Shown: positions 10,493-22,400 of the stretch, piece after piece
Layout of the letters: every line of letters starts with the position of its first letter
Position numbering within the stretch: position 1 is the stretch's first letter
Assembly (NCBI GenBank): GCA_029204225.1
Contig: CM055102.1
Span: 31,056,607 to 31,120,606 of the forward strand
DNA length: 64,000 nt
Direction: 5' to 3'
Source: Diphasiastrum complanatum
Taxonomy: Eukaryota > Streptophyta > Lycopodiopsida > Lycopodiales > Lycopodiaceae
Program-made: the position numbers and the translations under genes
Notes under the pieces: generated by a model
What the model saw: only the letters and a program-made list of their open reading frames with translations
Database searches by the model: none
What the model was told of the DNA's origin: nothing

Positions 10493-11507
10493 ATGGCGGA
10501 TGATCGGAGCCACAGTGACTGTGAGGATGTCAGCAGCCAGTGGGATGTAGTGTCCGTATCAGGGATTTCAGAGCCGGACTCAGAGCAGAATGTGGTTGGG
10601 GAGCAGGCTATGGCAGAAGCAGAGGTGCATTCTGACCACTTTGATTGTCCTCTATCTCCTGCACTCTCTCCGCAGGCACATATGTTGGAGGAATTCTCCA
10701 TCAGCGAGTTTCCACCTTTGGAAGAAGCAGATCGCGATCAATTTGAAACAGATACTCTCTTAGAAGCAACCGTAACTGAGACCGTAGCCAATTTCGATGA
10801 TGAAGAAGCAGCTGAAAAACAAGAGCCGCTTCAGAATGTTATAGATCAGAACAGTTATGCGGAGAAAAGCGAGGTAAGAGGAGTTGGGCAGGGTGAGCAA
10901 CATAAGAAGGGAATAGGAATGGGTGATATGGTGGAGCGTATGCCTTTGCGGGTGGAGCACGAACATGAAGCATGGTGGATGCATCAGGCCTGCATATTGA
11001 GAGCTCAAGCACGGCAGACCAACGGGCTCTGGTCTATAGCTTTGGCAGCATCTCTGATGGGATTGGTAGTAGTGGGACAGAGATGGCATCATGAGCGCTA
11101 TCAGAATCAGCAATTAAGATTACAGCTTTCTGCCAAAGATGAGGTCATTCTACTTACCTTTTTCCTTGCAATTTCACTCACCCTAATCAAGAGTGATATC
11201 AAGCCTGATCATTTCGCTTACACATCTAAAAAATAATTTTGTATAGTATCAACTACTGTGATGTTTAATATAAGCTGTAGTTTCCACAGGTTGTGGATCT
11301 GAGTATAGATTCTCATGATTTTGGCTTTAGGAACAGAGGCACATGGGTGGCAATAATTGATATAGTTCCCTTTTTGTGAACAATTTGCAGAAAGTCAATC
11401 AACTTTTGGTTCAAGTTACAAGATTAAAGAGAACATTATCGACTCGCAGACATGTTCAAGTTCATAGAGGAAAAACCTGCTACCATGGGTTTGCAGATTG
11501 TTTCTGA
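10493..11507 (+). CDS. ATI1-like: ATG8-interacting protein (ATI1/ATI2-like)
   Basis: This probable host gene has two exons. Exon 1 is 10493-11143 and exon 2 is 11391-11507. A GT donor at 11144 and a TTTGCAG acceptor ending at 11390 join DE to KVNQLL without changing frame, giving 255 residues, close to the Arabidopsis ATI proteins. In that family these are single-pass membrane proteins of ER and plastid bodies that bind ATG8 and direct selective autophagy. Residues 17-20 are WDVV, matching the N-terminal ATG8-interacting motif; FPPL at 73-76 could be a second. An acidic disordered middle follows, then the diagnostic AWWMHQA (160-166), a membrane segment at about 178-195 (GLWSIALAASLMGLVVVG), QRWHHER, and a basic tail. 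Reading on past the donor gives a false longer frame ending at 11236. Identification rests on remembered family architecture. Confidence 0.85.
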
Positions 11508-13395
11508 TTAGTTACCTGTCCATATACGTGTAGTTCTTTTCTATATCAGAATGATGAAATATTGCTTTTGAAGGACCACTTAGGCTAACGGAGAGATGTC
11601 TCTCATTTGATATTTGTGATGAAGCTGCAATTCTAATCACAAGCTCTCTAGTAGTTAATTGCGGAATGATCATAATTCACGACATGTACGTATTCTGAGT
11701 GAGTTTCTGCTTATTATACTTGCTTTGCGAATGTTTGGATGGTTTGACGAAACCGGCATATCAAATGCTGGATAACTTCTGCCGTAATGCACTTTGTCCA
11801 TTGACACATGTGAATTTTCTTGTCAGAATATTTCTTACTGTTCAATTCTGCTCATTCTCTGCTAATCCAGCAGAGTATGCATAATCTGCCACATAAATCT
11901 TAGTGAAACTACCTGGAAATCTAGATTCTCACCATTCTCTTTCTGAATCCATGTATCCAAGGAATCATGATCAAATGGCTGCTTTGAGATAATGACATGA
12001 GTATCGTGGCTCTTCTTCGCCCAGTGAGTGCAAGCAGATTGATGCTATTCTTTGTGTAATCTTGTATGCAGATTGATGTAAGCCCTGGCCCCTTAGCCAT
12101 TGACAATAGCTAGCTGTGGGTGTGAGAAGTTGATGTGAATGCTTGCTGAATGTGGATTCACCTACCACTTTTGGATTTGATTTACATGCTTAGGAAGTGT
12201 TAAATTTGAATTGTGATTTTGAGTTTCTTAAGAGTTGGATTAAAGGGGTCTAGATATGTATGTGGAATCCCTAACTGAGAAAAGGCCCTCTGAGTGAGAA
12301 GATTATTACGCTTGTTCTTCCAAATCTCTATAGCAAGGCGATAACTTAGATGTTCAAGCCTTCATCTCTGATTTTTTTCCTTGAATGACAATGCCATACC
12401 TTAGATACTGTTTTTAAAATAACAACTAGCACTTGCCTAATTGCATACGTCATTACTGCTTGACATGCCATAATAGTCATATCATTGATGAAACAACTCA
12501 AAAGATTAAGATCTTGACTCTAACTTGGTTGTGTTACTCCTTTCTTCTAATGTGCCATCCTTGTGAGTCAACATGAGAGCTCCAAAACTTCATAGCTTTA
12601 TAATGATTGCTAGTAGACTCTTCACCCATCCATAAGCTCTCTATCCAGGAGATGCTCTTCAAGCCTAAGACCTCCATCTCTAAGCTTGATCCCATACCAC
12701 CAACATTTGTGCTCCATACCACCCTAGATGCTCTCCAAGGCCTAACAAGATCAAGTCCAAGATCTTCACCATAGCTCTCAATTCTCTTGGAAGTGCTTTT
12801 CCAAGAATCCCCACTCCCTTTAGGCTAGGCATGCTTATATAGGCTAGAGCCAACAACATTAAAGGCACGTACTTGCAATGGTCCATGAGCTAAGGCCTCA
12901 TCCTTGCTACCATGGGTGTTGACCCCTAAACTTAAGGCCAACCCAATTTTGTATTTTAGAGAGAGGTCTCATTTTTCTATAGGGAATCTTCCAGTTCCTT
13001 CCTAGCTTGCTTGTGATCGCTCCAAAACTTATTCTTGTTTTATACCCAATTCTAGTTTGTTCTATGTCGAAATTAGAAATATGATCTAAAATGGCTTTAT
13101 CTTGCTATGACTTTTGTCTTTTATTCTCTATTTCATCATGAGGCAATTCACGACTCACAACTTTCCAAGACACGTTAGGCAAAGGTCTATGATTTGAGTA
13201 TTTGTTTAACCCATTCCATCAGTAATTTATTCTTTAGTTTTGTAGTGCCACTTTATTGATGTGGGGAAATGCTTACGAACGCCAACAACTCTATGAAAAT
13301 CACCTAAAATTAACAAAATAAAAAGCTCCCCTCAATGAACTTGTTGGAAGGGCCGACACAAATAAGCATGTACTAGTTTTAATATATCATTTTTT
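11508..13395. other. 3' flank of ATI-like gene and intergenic sequence
   Basis: The first few hundred bases are presumably 3' untranslated sequence; no poly(A) signal could be chosen with confidence. The remainder, including a C-rich patch at 12.55-12.9 kb, shows no gene, LTR boundary or conserved domain that I recognise. Confidence 0.45.
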
Positions 13396-13469
13396 CTATA
13401 ATTACCCTTAGGTGACCTTGTTCTTTGTTGACTTTTGGAACAAATACTTCACAATATGTTTTCGTATAT

Positions 13470-14020
13470 AGTTATTTATTTAGTGGTTTTGAACTATGAA
13501 GTTGTGAGTGTCGAACTCTTGGATGCCATACATTAGTAATTGATAACTTTTTGGCCCAAGTATGCATTTGGTTCATATCCTGATGTTGACAATGTATAAC
13601 TTCTGCAATTTTCCCTCCCAACAACCTTTTGTTGATGATTAGTATGTTTGATAGAAAGTTTATTTTAATCAAGTACTCTCATGTCTTGCTGTGCTTTGAC
13701 AAAAAAATTTATGTGATATTTGAATTAAATCATTAGTCAATATTACTTTTCCCAAAGGCATACAAACATCGATGAATTAGAGATCTCCTTTTTATGTGAG
13801 ATCATTTGTTGTTAGGAGGCTCAATCCACCATCCGTCATTTAAGGCTTCATTTGCTACTAGAGCTTAAATAAGTGACAAAATGGTTGACTTGCCTCCGTT
13901 GAAATTAGGATTTGTTGTGTCTTTCTCGCTCTTTCAAATATGCCATCATTATTCTACACATTTTCTTGCTAGCGATGTGGTTCTTCACAATAATTGCAAA
14001 GACCTTTTCTTTAATTGTTT
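13470..14020 (-). pseudogene. Probable copia gag/PR remnant
   Basis: Read on the minus strand, about 14010-13960 gives KGLCNYCEEPHR followed by decayed residues, which resembles a copia gag zinc knuckle (CNYC, then a His and a lost final Cys). Downstream, 13672-13472 gives an open stretch with WAKKLSITNVWH that may be part of the protease/pre-integrase region. Several stops interrupt it. The call rests on one half-preserved knuckle, so it is weak. Confidence 0.35.
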
Positions 14021-14875
14021 TTGTTGTCCTTCGTTATCTTCTTAGGTTGATTAAAGTTGTATTAAAATAAATATGTTCGTTTTCTTTGCTACAATGTGAC
14101 TACCTCGTTTGTGAAACATTTGTCATTCTCTTCTAGTAGTTATTCTCAAAAGACGATATATTCTAACAATTGTCAAGCTCATCATGCATTGTTGATAGCT
14201 TCCTACCAAATCGTAGTGGACAGTGTTGAGTAGTTCATTATTGTCGGGCAAGTCGAATTATCGGCCTCTAGCTTGTTGGGCCTAAAGCTTCCAACTATCA
14301 CGCTCAGTCGTAAAGGAACGTTGCAAGGGAGATGTCGTTAACTACCAGTTTAGCGAAATTCTCTCTTGTAACAATTACTTAATCTATCTTTTAATCCCAC
14401 CTGGCAGGACATAAATATAGATCAGAAATCAATAGAACTAATGCTTAGAAGCAGAAGTAGCATATAGAATTGTAAGAGGAGCGTCAAGCCGCTATGTCAG
14501 CTGCTATGTCGCGAAGCACTGGCAAAAAAGAAACAAAATACAAAAGAGATTCATGTTCTTCCAACTGTTGTCTTTGCGCTACTTTGTAATCGATTGTTGC
14601 ATTGTCTGTGATTGGTAGCAGCGTATCTAGGTCATGTAATGTAATATGTTGTGTAGCACACTTCCGGACAGAATAGGCGCACACCGCTAAGCAGACAAAA
14701 CCCAATTCATAGCAATTTAATTCAAGTAGCACTATGAATTTTTTGAATTCTTAGCTTGTATAGAAGCTTCAAGTGCCCACCATGGCCAGTGATCACCACT
14801 ATGTGGTCCATTTAGCCTTGGGGTCGGGGACACGGAGATATGGAATTTCACAATCCCAAATTTGGAGCTTCATAT
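14021..14875. other. No gene recognised
   Basis: I see no conserved domain, LTR junction or RNA gene. A short minus-strand open stretch (14732-14484) has no recognisable product. Confidence 0.4.
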
Positions 14876-14879
14876 GTAA

Positions 14880-15960
14880 GATTATGTCAAGCGACTCAAC
14901 TTTCACATCATGAATTTAGATTGCACTGATATAATCTTAGGCTATGAGTGATTTTATAGTAAATCAAATTCTTTGGAAATAGATTTTAAAAACCATTCAT
15001 TGGTATTTAAAGATAAGTATGGTAAAAATGTCTCTATTTTTGGAGAAATAGATGTACTCTCATTGTCGATGGTTTCCTTGGTTGAAATAATGAAAAATGC
15101 ATGATTATGATTATGAGCCGTTTCACCTTGTTTTGAAATCTCGTATGCATTGTGATTTTGTTGACGGTTATGATTTGGTGTGTTTTTTCTGTATAACATC
15201 GAAAATTCTCATTAAAAACAACAATTAATACAAGATTTAAAACAAGAATCCAATGATATTTTTCCTAAGCAACAACCCTATGGTTTTTAGTGTAGTTTTG
15301 TACATAACATCGAAAATTCTCATAAAAAACAACAATTAATGCAAGATTTAAAACAAGAATCCAATGATATTTTTCCTAAATAACAACCTTATGGTTTACC
15401 ACCTGCACGGTCTTTCGACCATAAGATTGATTTGATGCCCTGTAGCCGCCCCATTTTCAGACGACCTTATAGGTTTAGTCAAAAGGAAGAGGGGGAAGTG
15501 GCTAGGCAAATTGAGGAATACCTTAAGATGGAACATATTAGACCAAGTAAATCACCATGGGGAGTGTCCGTTCTTCTTAAGAATAAGAAGAATGATGGTT
15601 TCCAGTTATGCATGGATTACAAGGGTCTAAACAAGCTTACCATAAAGAATAAATACATGTTACCTAGGATGGATGATCTCATAGATCAATTGAATGGAGC
15701 GAAATTCATCATGAAAATCGATCTTTGTACGAGATATCATCAAATTAGGATAAATTTGGAAGATATATCTAAGACATGTTTTAGGACACGATTTGGCCAT
15801 TACGAGTTCCTAGTCCTACCTTTTGGTTTGACTAATGCTCCGGCTTCCAACAAACGATGGATGACTTGTTTCGTCCTTTTTTGAGAAAGTTTGTAGTAGT
15901 GTTTCTAGATAATATTTTGAACTATAGTTGTTACAATTCCCATCGTCAAATCTTGCATTG
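14880..15960 (+). pseudogene. Chromovirus-like PR-RT remnant
   Basis: The plus strand first reads LNFHIMNLDCTDIILGYE, the C-terminal part of a gypsy aspartic protease. After a spacer come [28 protein letters not shown] and the RT start with [20 protein letters not shown] blocks follow: [45 protein letters not shown] and [20 protein letters not shown] frameshift after NAPAS leads to [17 protein letters not shown], where FLDN replaces the catalytic FLDD. A 111-bp tandem duplication lies in the spacer. Sequence of this kind ends at about 15960, where a minus-strand chromoviral piece begins. Confidence 0.85.
15193..15405. repeat. 111-bp tandem duplication inside chromoviral pol
   Basis: ATAACATCGAAAATTCTCAT at 15193 recurs at 15304, and similarity extends over a whole unit through AATCCAATGATATTTTTCCT. 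The unit encodes the LKQESNDIFPK segment, which is therefore present twice. The length is divisible by three, but each copy already holds stops. Confidence 0.85.
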
Positions 15961-15969
15961 CTAAAGCAT

Positions 15970-17310
15970 AATCAGGCGACGAACGCTACGTTACCTGCCA
16001 TTAGACTCTGAATATTATGATCATCAACATAGAATTCATCTTTAAGAAAGCAAAGATAATTCTTATTTTCAGAGTCTTCCAAATATTCAACAACTTTAAA
16101 AGCAGATACAACAGGATCAGAAGGCCTATTCACATCACCTTTAAGTTCAACAAATGAGTCATTATGCAAAAAAGTTGCTTTTTGAGTTACATAATTCTTT
16201 CTTAAGGACTTCGTTTTTGGAGTAAAACCACTCTTTTCCTTAGATTATGTCTACGCGATCTAAATTTATTATATGAAAGTCAATCGATTCCACATAATCT
16301 TCAATTTTGAGCGGCAACTTAGGAACAAGCTAGTTTCAAGTTTGTTGATCTTCTCCCGATGCCAATTTCACCACATACAAATGGTTAACTTGGCGCGGTG
16401 ACCGCCTTGAGTTTATGCACCAGTTTAGCATTTATAAAGTTATGTGTAGAACCATCATCAAAAAGAACAATCACAACTTGGCGTCCTATGAACCCATTCA
16501 TATGAATGAGGTCACGGGGGCCAAAAACAGCTATAATAAAACAACAATTCTCACAATTACTACCATTCTTAAAGGATAAACTAACAAAAGAAATACTAGA
16601 ATTTAGGATGCCCGCCAGATTTCTTTTGTTTCTTCGGGCAATCTTTTGAAAGATGCCTCTTCTCATACATGAAAAACACAAGCCGTCGGTCCTCACCCAA
16701 CTTCACATGTTTTTTTCTGCCCTGGGAACCAGTGTCCATCTTGTCCTTGCCCTTGCTTTTCTTTATGCTTAGCCTTGGGCAAACTTTACTCCTTATGAGA
16801 GCCAATGTGGCCATCATCGAAGATCTTCACAAAGCAAATGGCATCTTCGATTGTCTGTGGTTGGTGACATCGCACTTCAAGTTGAAATTTTTTTGGAAGC
16901 CCCAAGATAAAAATGTATTTTTATTAACACAGGGTTGATTCACAAAGCGAATTGGGGTAAGGATTCCCGGAATTCCTGTATGTCCCATCTGCACAGTGGC
17001 AAAACACCGCCATTGCTCAAAGTCATACATGACCAAATGAAAGCCATTTTAAAGACTTCCTCAAACGCATCCCAAGTGGTAGGGCTACCAACCCTATCCT
17101 TCAGATTTTGCCACCATGTGTATGCCTTCCCAACCAACCATGAAAGCACAACGTCAGAATGTTGGTCATCCTTTTCTTCCAAAAAGAATTCCGGGTTGAA
17201 CATGGGGTATAGAATGAGGGACTGCGAGTGGGTTGAAAAATGCCACTCTTGCTCGGACGCGACATGCCTAGACTGCATTTCCAAGATTTGGTTTTGAAGG
17301 GAGATCAAGG
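15970..17310 (-). pseudogene. Chromovirus-like gag-PR remnant
   Basis: On the minus strand, 17308-16940 is a gag core with MFNPEFFLEEKDDQHSDVVL and VGKAYTWWQNLKDRVG. Next, near 16680-16620, is a decayed CCHC knuckle (YEKRHLSKDCPKK). It is followed at about 16480-16400 by a protease block, VVIVLFDDGSTHNFI, in which the usual DSG triad reads DDG. Up to 15972 a spacer frame continues to the protease-RT linker. It lies tail-to-tail with the plus-strand PR-RT remnant at 14.9-15.96 kb, so two related elements meet in opposite orientation. Frameshifts inactivate it. Confidence 0.75.
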
Positions 17311-17779
17311 CCTATACAAGTTGTGCAGTATGCTTCTATTGTGATTTTTTTTGTGATTGCAGGTGGCAAAAGAGGAAAGGGATGGAAGAGGCTCAAGAGG
17401 AGGCCATGGGAGATGGAGAGCTTCACCCCACAAGCATGTACTTGGTGCAGGTATAACCTATGGTACCCCTTCCAATCCCTCCCCCTCTTTCTTTAAATTT
17501 CAAGCTTGAAATTTCTGATCTAAAGAAAAACTAAGTTATAAGTCCTTCTAATAAACTTAATCTTCAACTTTCTTTTCTTGTTTGTGGATTAATATAGGAA
17601 CCAGCATTCAGGTAAACTAAATAGGCTAGATCTGTGGTGTAATTCTTGCATATCTCTTTACAATCCAGTTCTTGATGTTCTTGGGATGTCCAAGAATCAA
17701 AAGACTGGTTGGTTTCTTGATTCTTGGACTTCTAACATGCTGTAGTTTAGTTCTTGTTTCTTGTTTTGTCAATTCATGC
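17311..17779. other. Purine-rich block and LTR-like sequence
   Basis: 17370-17430 is strikingly purine-rich (AAAGAGGAAAGGGATGGAAG and so on), directly before sequence that leads into LTR family W. It could be a polypurine tract region, or an exon-like piece between GATTGCAG and GTATAACC. No coding call is justified. Confidence 0.3.
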
Positions 17780-18139
17780 AAGTGTAGCTCAGTTTAGTAA
17801 AGTTTAGGCTCTGATTCAGTTCGTTTTAAGAGTAGGTAGCTATATAATCTATTGAACGTTCATTTGGGCTGCACTCTGATCTATGAATGAGCATTCATGG
17901 CTTGCATCTATGTATGAATGTAAGTGCGTTCAAGAGAGTTCGTCTCTGAGTAGTCCTCTGACAGGCAGGACAAAAAATATACCACTACAACAAGAATCTG
18001 TTCCCTTCTGCCTGATCTTGGGTTAAAACAAGAATGACAATCTCAAGAAGAACCCACCGTCTCTGCTGATAGGCAGAAGTAGGAAAGAATTAATTCTAAA
18101 AACCAACAGATCCTCTGAATCAGAGGATCTGTAAACATT
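17780..18139 (+). mobile_element. LTR, family W, copy 2 (3' part)
   Basis: It matches 1-355, including GTTCAAGAG, the CCTTCTGCCTG block and the terminal GAGGATCTGTAAACAT. It abuts a tRNA-Asp-type primer site, so it is the end of a 5' LTR. The internal region that follows holds tandem repeats and then gag. The left LTR boundary is not certain. Confidence 0.6.
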
Positions 18140-18157
18140 TGGCATCGTTGCCCATTG
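18140..18157 (+). other. Primer binding site, tRNA-Asp type (degenerate)
   Basis: TGGCATCGTTGCCCATTG resembles the plant Asp primer site beginning TGGCGCCGTTGCCGG, as used by Tat and Athila elements. The CG-to-CA change at the fifth base fits methylcytosine decay. Confidence 0.6.
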
Positions 18158-18224
18158 AACTCCAACACCTTCTACATCAGAAACCCACAACCTTGTCCAG
18201 CTCCGCCCGTCCCCTCACGATCAC

Positions 18225-19290
18225 ATCTCAACCGAAAGTCCCCCTGTGTTGAAATCTCAACCGGAGAGCTCGTGTCCAATCTCAACCAGAGAGCTCGTGT
18301 CCAATCTCAACTGACGCATTCTATTGGATCTCAACCAACACACACACTCTCAGATCTCAATAGACGGTCATCCGTTACATCTCGACCGACGGTAATCTAT
18401 TGAAATCTTGACTGACGGTTTCCAGTCAGATCTCAACCAACGGAAGTCGCCCAGATCTCAACCGACGGGATCTGCTTCCAATCTCAACCGACACACACTG
18501 TCCAATCTCAACCGACAGCCAGTTTCAGATCTCAATTGATGCCCATCAGTTAGATCTCAACCGACGGAAGTCGCTCAGATCTCAACCGACAGGATCCGCT
18601 TCCAATCTCAACCGACGACCACTGTTAAATCTCAACTGACGGCCCTCAGTCAAATCTCAACCGACGGATAGTATCAGATCTCGACCGACAACCACTGTCA
18701 AATCTCAATTGACGGTGCCCTGTGAAATCTCGATCGATGGCCCTCAATCAAATCTCAACCGATGGTGCCCTGTGAAATCTCGTCCGGTGGCCGTCAATCA
18801 AATCTCAACCAACGGTGCGCTGTGAAATCTCAACCTACGGCCCTCAATCAGACCTCAACCGACGGCCACTGTCAAATCTCAACTAATGGTGCCCTGTGAA
18901 ATCTCGACCGATGGCCCTCAATCAAATCTCAACTGACAGTGCTCTGTAAAATCTCGACCGGCGGCCCTCAATCAAATCTCAACCGATGGTGCCTTGTGAA
19001 ATCTCGATCGACGGCCACTGTCAAATCTCAACCGACGGTGCCCTGTGAAATCTTGACTGACGGCTCTACGTTAGACCTCAACCGACGGCCTGCTATTAGA
19101 TCTCAACCGACGACCTGCTATCAAATATCGACCAACGGTGCCCTATGACATCTCGACCGACGGTCCTTAGTCAAATCTCAACCGACGACCATTCATTCCA
19201 ATCTCGACCGATGGCCATGCGTTAGATCTCAACCGACGCCATCAGTCAGATCTCAACTGACGCCCATCAATCAGATCTCGACCGACGGGT
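18225..19290 (+). repeat. Tandem array, 25-bp monomer, about 40 copies
   Basis: The monomer has a constant core AATCTCAACCGACGG followed by a variable ten-base tail such as TGCCCTGTGA, CCCTCAATCA or CCACTGTCAA. Units are 25-28 bp and continue for about 1.06 kb. Some tails alternate, giving a higher-order two-unit pattern near 18700-19060. Because 25 is not a multiple of three, the array is not a coding repeat. It sits in the leader between primer site and gag of the Tat-like element. Confidence 0.9.
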
Positions 19291-20380
19291 CTCTCACCAT
19301 CTTAGCCGGACCACATCCATGCCAAACAATGAGCACACCATCCATCAGATACCACACACAGCATCGCTTTCGCATTTTCTTTGCATCCGCCGCCCTCTAC
19401 CTTCGTTCACATCTGACTCCGTCTATCCCCGTTTGCATCTGATGCACTCGTCCTTACACACATTACACCGCAACTGACTGCATTGCATCGCAGAAACCCA
19501 ACCTTCTACCTCCATCGCAACCAGCATCGCAATAGACTGCACTTGCTACCACATACAATCCACACTCGATGCATTATGACTACGCTACAACACATTCCAC
19601 GGCATTCCACAGCACACCCATTGCACACAATTGTGCCACATATACATTCACTGCAGCACATCGTATTAGGCCACACTCCACCGCAAACTCTCACCTTCCA
19701 CTTGCAATTGCCATTGAATGGTCACCCTGCATTCCACCGCAACTGACCACCCCCTCACCACCTTATGACTACACTCAGACCCTTCCATCGCAAACCATCT
19801 CCTACTCAAGCCACATCCACCCTTGAACATTCATCCCGCACTCCTTCTCAACCACCTTCCACCTCCATCAACCATTCCAATCCCAACAGACACGCTACAG
19901 CCGCAATTGTCCGCTCAAACTGCACTCACCCGTCTCCAACGTAATCAACCGCATCCCTCTGTCCTCAATCGCATTAGACCACAATCTAGGGTAGCCACCC
20001 GCTAACCGCATCCACATTACCACCGCGAACCACCGTTTTCACCTGTCCCAACTGCAATAGTCCGCCCTTGCCCCATTATGACTACACACCAACTGCCTCC
20101 TCATAGCATCGCCACTGCCCGCAAACATTCGCTGAAACCGCACTCACCTGTCGCCAACGTAATCAACCGCATCCCTCCGTCCTCAATCGAATTAGACCGC
20201 AATCTACCGTAGCCATTGCAACCGCAATCAACCCCAGCTAAACGTAACCGAACGCAACTAACCGCCACCATCCATCAACCGCATCAGATCGCAATCACCC
20301 GCACCCCACCGCAAACCGCAAACCATAGGGACCGCAAAAATTCAAAAAAAAATAAAAATTCAAAAACACCAATACCCAAT
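19291..20380 (+). other. G-poor, C-rich leader of Tat-like element
   Basis: The plus strand is low in G and rich in CA/CC words such as CGCAACC and CATCCACA, giving spurious His/Pro/Thr-rich frames. An internal duplication joins 19923-19990 and 20141-20210 (period 218). GCATCCGCC-type words link it to the arrays at 24 kb and 30 kb. It is probably untranslated leader. Confidence 0.6.
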
Positions 20381-20399
20381 GGACCAACAAAAAGATTCC

Positions 20400-21700
20400 A
20401 GACGATTATCCATATGAGGTCAGGTCCCCTGTAGTTGAACAAATCAGACGTCATAGGTTCTACCGAATAAGGACCGAACTCCAAGAGCCATCCACAAATC
20501 CATTCGAGGGACAAGAACCTGATAGAGCCGAGTCTTCACACGCACGACCCCATTTTTTTGGTGTTGAGCCCTCACAGGTCAGAACCAACCCTAATGGAGT
20601 TCCTGCTACCCACGGAGCTCATCTTGAAAGATGTACAACCAAATTAGATCTACCCAATTTTGACGATAGTTCGGACCCTCAAAGATTTTTGCAAATCTTT
20701 GAGAATGCATGTGATTTGTATGGCGAAACATCTCCCGATGCTATGATCCAACTATTTTCGATGACCATGATTGCTAAAGCACGTGATTGGTTTTTCAACC
20801 TTGATCGTGACGAAAAGACAGACTGGTCAATTTTGAAAGAGTCCTTCGTCAAGCGTTTTAAGCCCTTTTGTTTGATAGAGAGTCTTTTTGTCAAATTGAG
20901 TAACATCAAAATGACAAAAGATGAATGTGTATGAGACTATATTGAGCGTTTCAAACGCCTCAAAAGTCAAGTACATGAACAACCCTCTGAACAGATGCTC
21001 ATCATCTGGTTCCTAGTCGGACTTCCAAGATGGATTAGACGTGAGCTTAAATCCAATGATGAATATATGAGCCTAAAGCTAGCTATGTCTGATGCCATCA
21101 AGGAAGAAGACGAAGGATCAGATGTTGATGAATCCAGGGAAAGATGAGCACCACGTGCTCCTCTCCATGAGTCGAAGCCAATCGAGGACACCCGAAATCA
21201 ACTTTGGAAATCTCGGTTGGAGTTGCTTAATAAGCAACATCAACTACAAATGGAGAAACTCACCAATAAGTTTCAAGCTACCCTGAATTCTATCCAAAGC
21301 AATATACCTGGTCAAACCCTGCACAAGTACCTTATAGACGAAAACCAATATGGTGCCCACACTGCCAGGTTACGCATCCTGTTGATGCTTGTCCTTCATA
21401 TCCGCCTATCCAAGCACATACAGTCCAACAATATGAAGCACAACCATCACATTCTCAACATTCCTTGACTTATCCTGAATATCCACCAGAAGGTCCAGAA
21501 CCACTAGCCATACAAGATGGCTATGCTGTTATACAAGGGCCATTGCACACCAGATGTTTCATCTGTGGTGAAACTGGCCACTTCATGGTTGATTGTCCAG
21601 TCAAGACCAAGTACCATTCTGAGTGTCCTGATTGAATCAGAAAACATAGTTTCAAAGACTGTCCAAAACAACCAACTAAGATCCTACCTGCCCATCACGT
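20400..21700 (+). pseudogene. Tat-like gypsy gag
   Basis: The frame opens near 20400 (PVVEQIRRHRFYR), passes TKLDLPNFDDSSDPQRFLQI and the gag core ARDWFFNLDRDEKTDWSILK and SFVKRFKPF, and then YIERFKRLKSQV, WFLVGLPRWIRREL. Stops at about 20933 and 21146 both read TGA where Arg CGA is expected. After a frameshift come three zinc knuckles: 21354-21392 (CPHCQVTHPVDAC, X3 spacing), 21555-21596 (CFICGETGHFMVDC, normal X4 spacing) and 21624-21662 (X3 spacing, second Cys replaced by a stop). Gag packages retroelement RNA. This one is broken but unusually long and readable. Confidence 0.85.
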
Positions 21701-22400
21701 CAGTTACGAATCACAATAGGGTCTTCACCACAACAACACAAGCACTATAGCACCCTCCCGCTCAACCTGCTGCTCACTCAAGAAGTTTCTAGCAAACTTC
21801 TACAATACCACACAATACACCAGCTCCATAATGAAAAAAGACTATGAAATGAGTCCTTGTCGAAAGAAAGTGAAATTGATATTTCGTCATCTGCTACAAT
21901 GTCCAACCAAGAGCAACCTCCACAGGGAATTGACAGTTTTTCCCCCCTTCTACAACCTCAAATATATTTGTCTTTCCACATGCTGATAAGATTTCCAATG
22001 TGCCAATACACAATATTTTTCGGATTCGGAAATCCAGATAGAGATTCGGTTCTGAATCTCTTGTTCACAGAGGTCCTCAAGACATAGTACCTCAATAATA
22101 CCTGCATCTCAAACTATATCTTACAACATTTGCTATCACTGATAGTCGATTTTAGCGTCACCCACCCTGCGTTGTTTTGACAAGGGCATGTCAGAGTAAG
22201 TCACATTACTCTACAAAACAAAAGGGACATTGCAATTGTCAAGGTACATTATCAATGTTGATGAATGCCAGTTTTGTTCCACAAGTGCTATACAATTCTC
22301 ACTTTCTGTAACGTTTGCTTATTTTCTTGTTTCTCTTCACCTATTTTGTGTGATTGATTTTTGCTTGAGGAATAGCTATTGCACGAGAGTCTTCTGTAGA
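21701..22400 (+). other. Region between gag and shared segment; nothing recognised
   Basis: Mostly AT-rich, with no conserved protease or RT motif. Short open stretches give no recognisable product. It belongs, by position, to the Tat-like element. Confidence 0.4.

Noticed and set aside
11144-11239. C-terminal extension of the ATI-like frame by read-through
   Set aside because: The extension is hydrophobic nonsense relative to the family; splicing at 11144/11390 gives the expected basic tail.
17361-17450. Possible internal exon between GATTGCAG and GTATAACC
   Set aside because: The encoded peptide is basic low-complexity, has no neighbours that would form a gene, and the purine richness fits a retroelement tract better.
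18155-18403. Repeat protein encoded by the 25-bp array
   Set aside because: The monomer length is not a multiple of three, so no repeated peptide is maintained and stops recur.
18225-19290. CRISPR-like regular repeats
   Set aside because: Units are contiguous 25-28 bp monomers without unique spacers of constant length, in a plant retroelement leader.
19483-20005. His/Pro/Thr-rich open frames
   Set aside because: They arise from G-poor, CA-rich leader sequence with an internal duplication; frames overlap and are not conserved between duplicate units.
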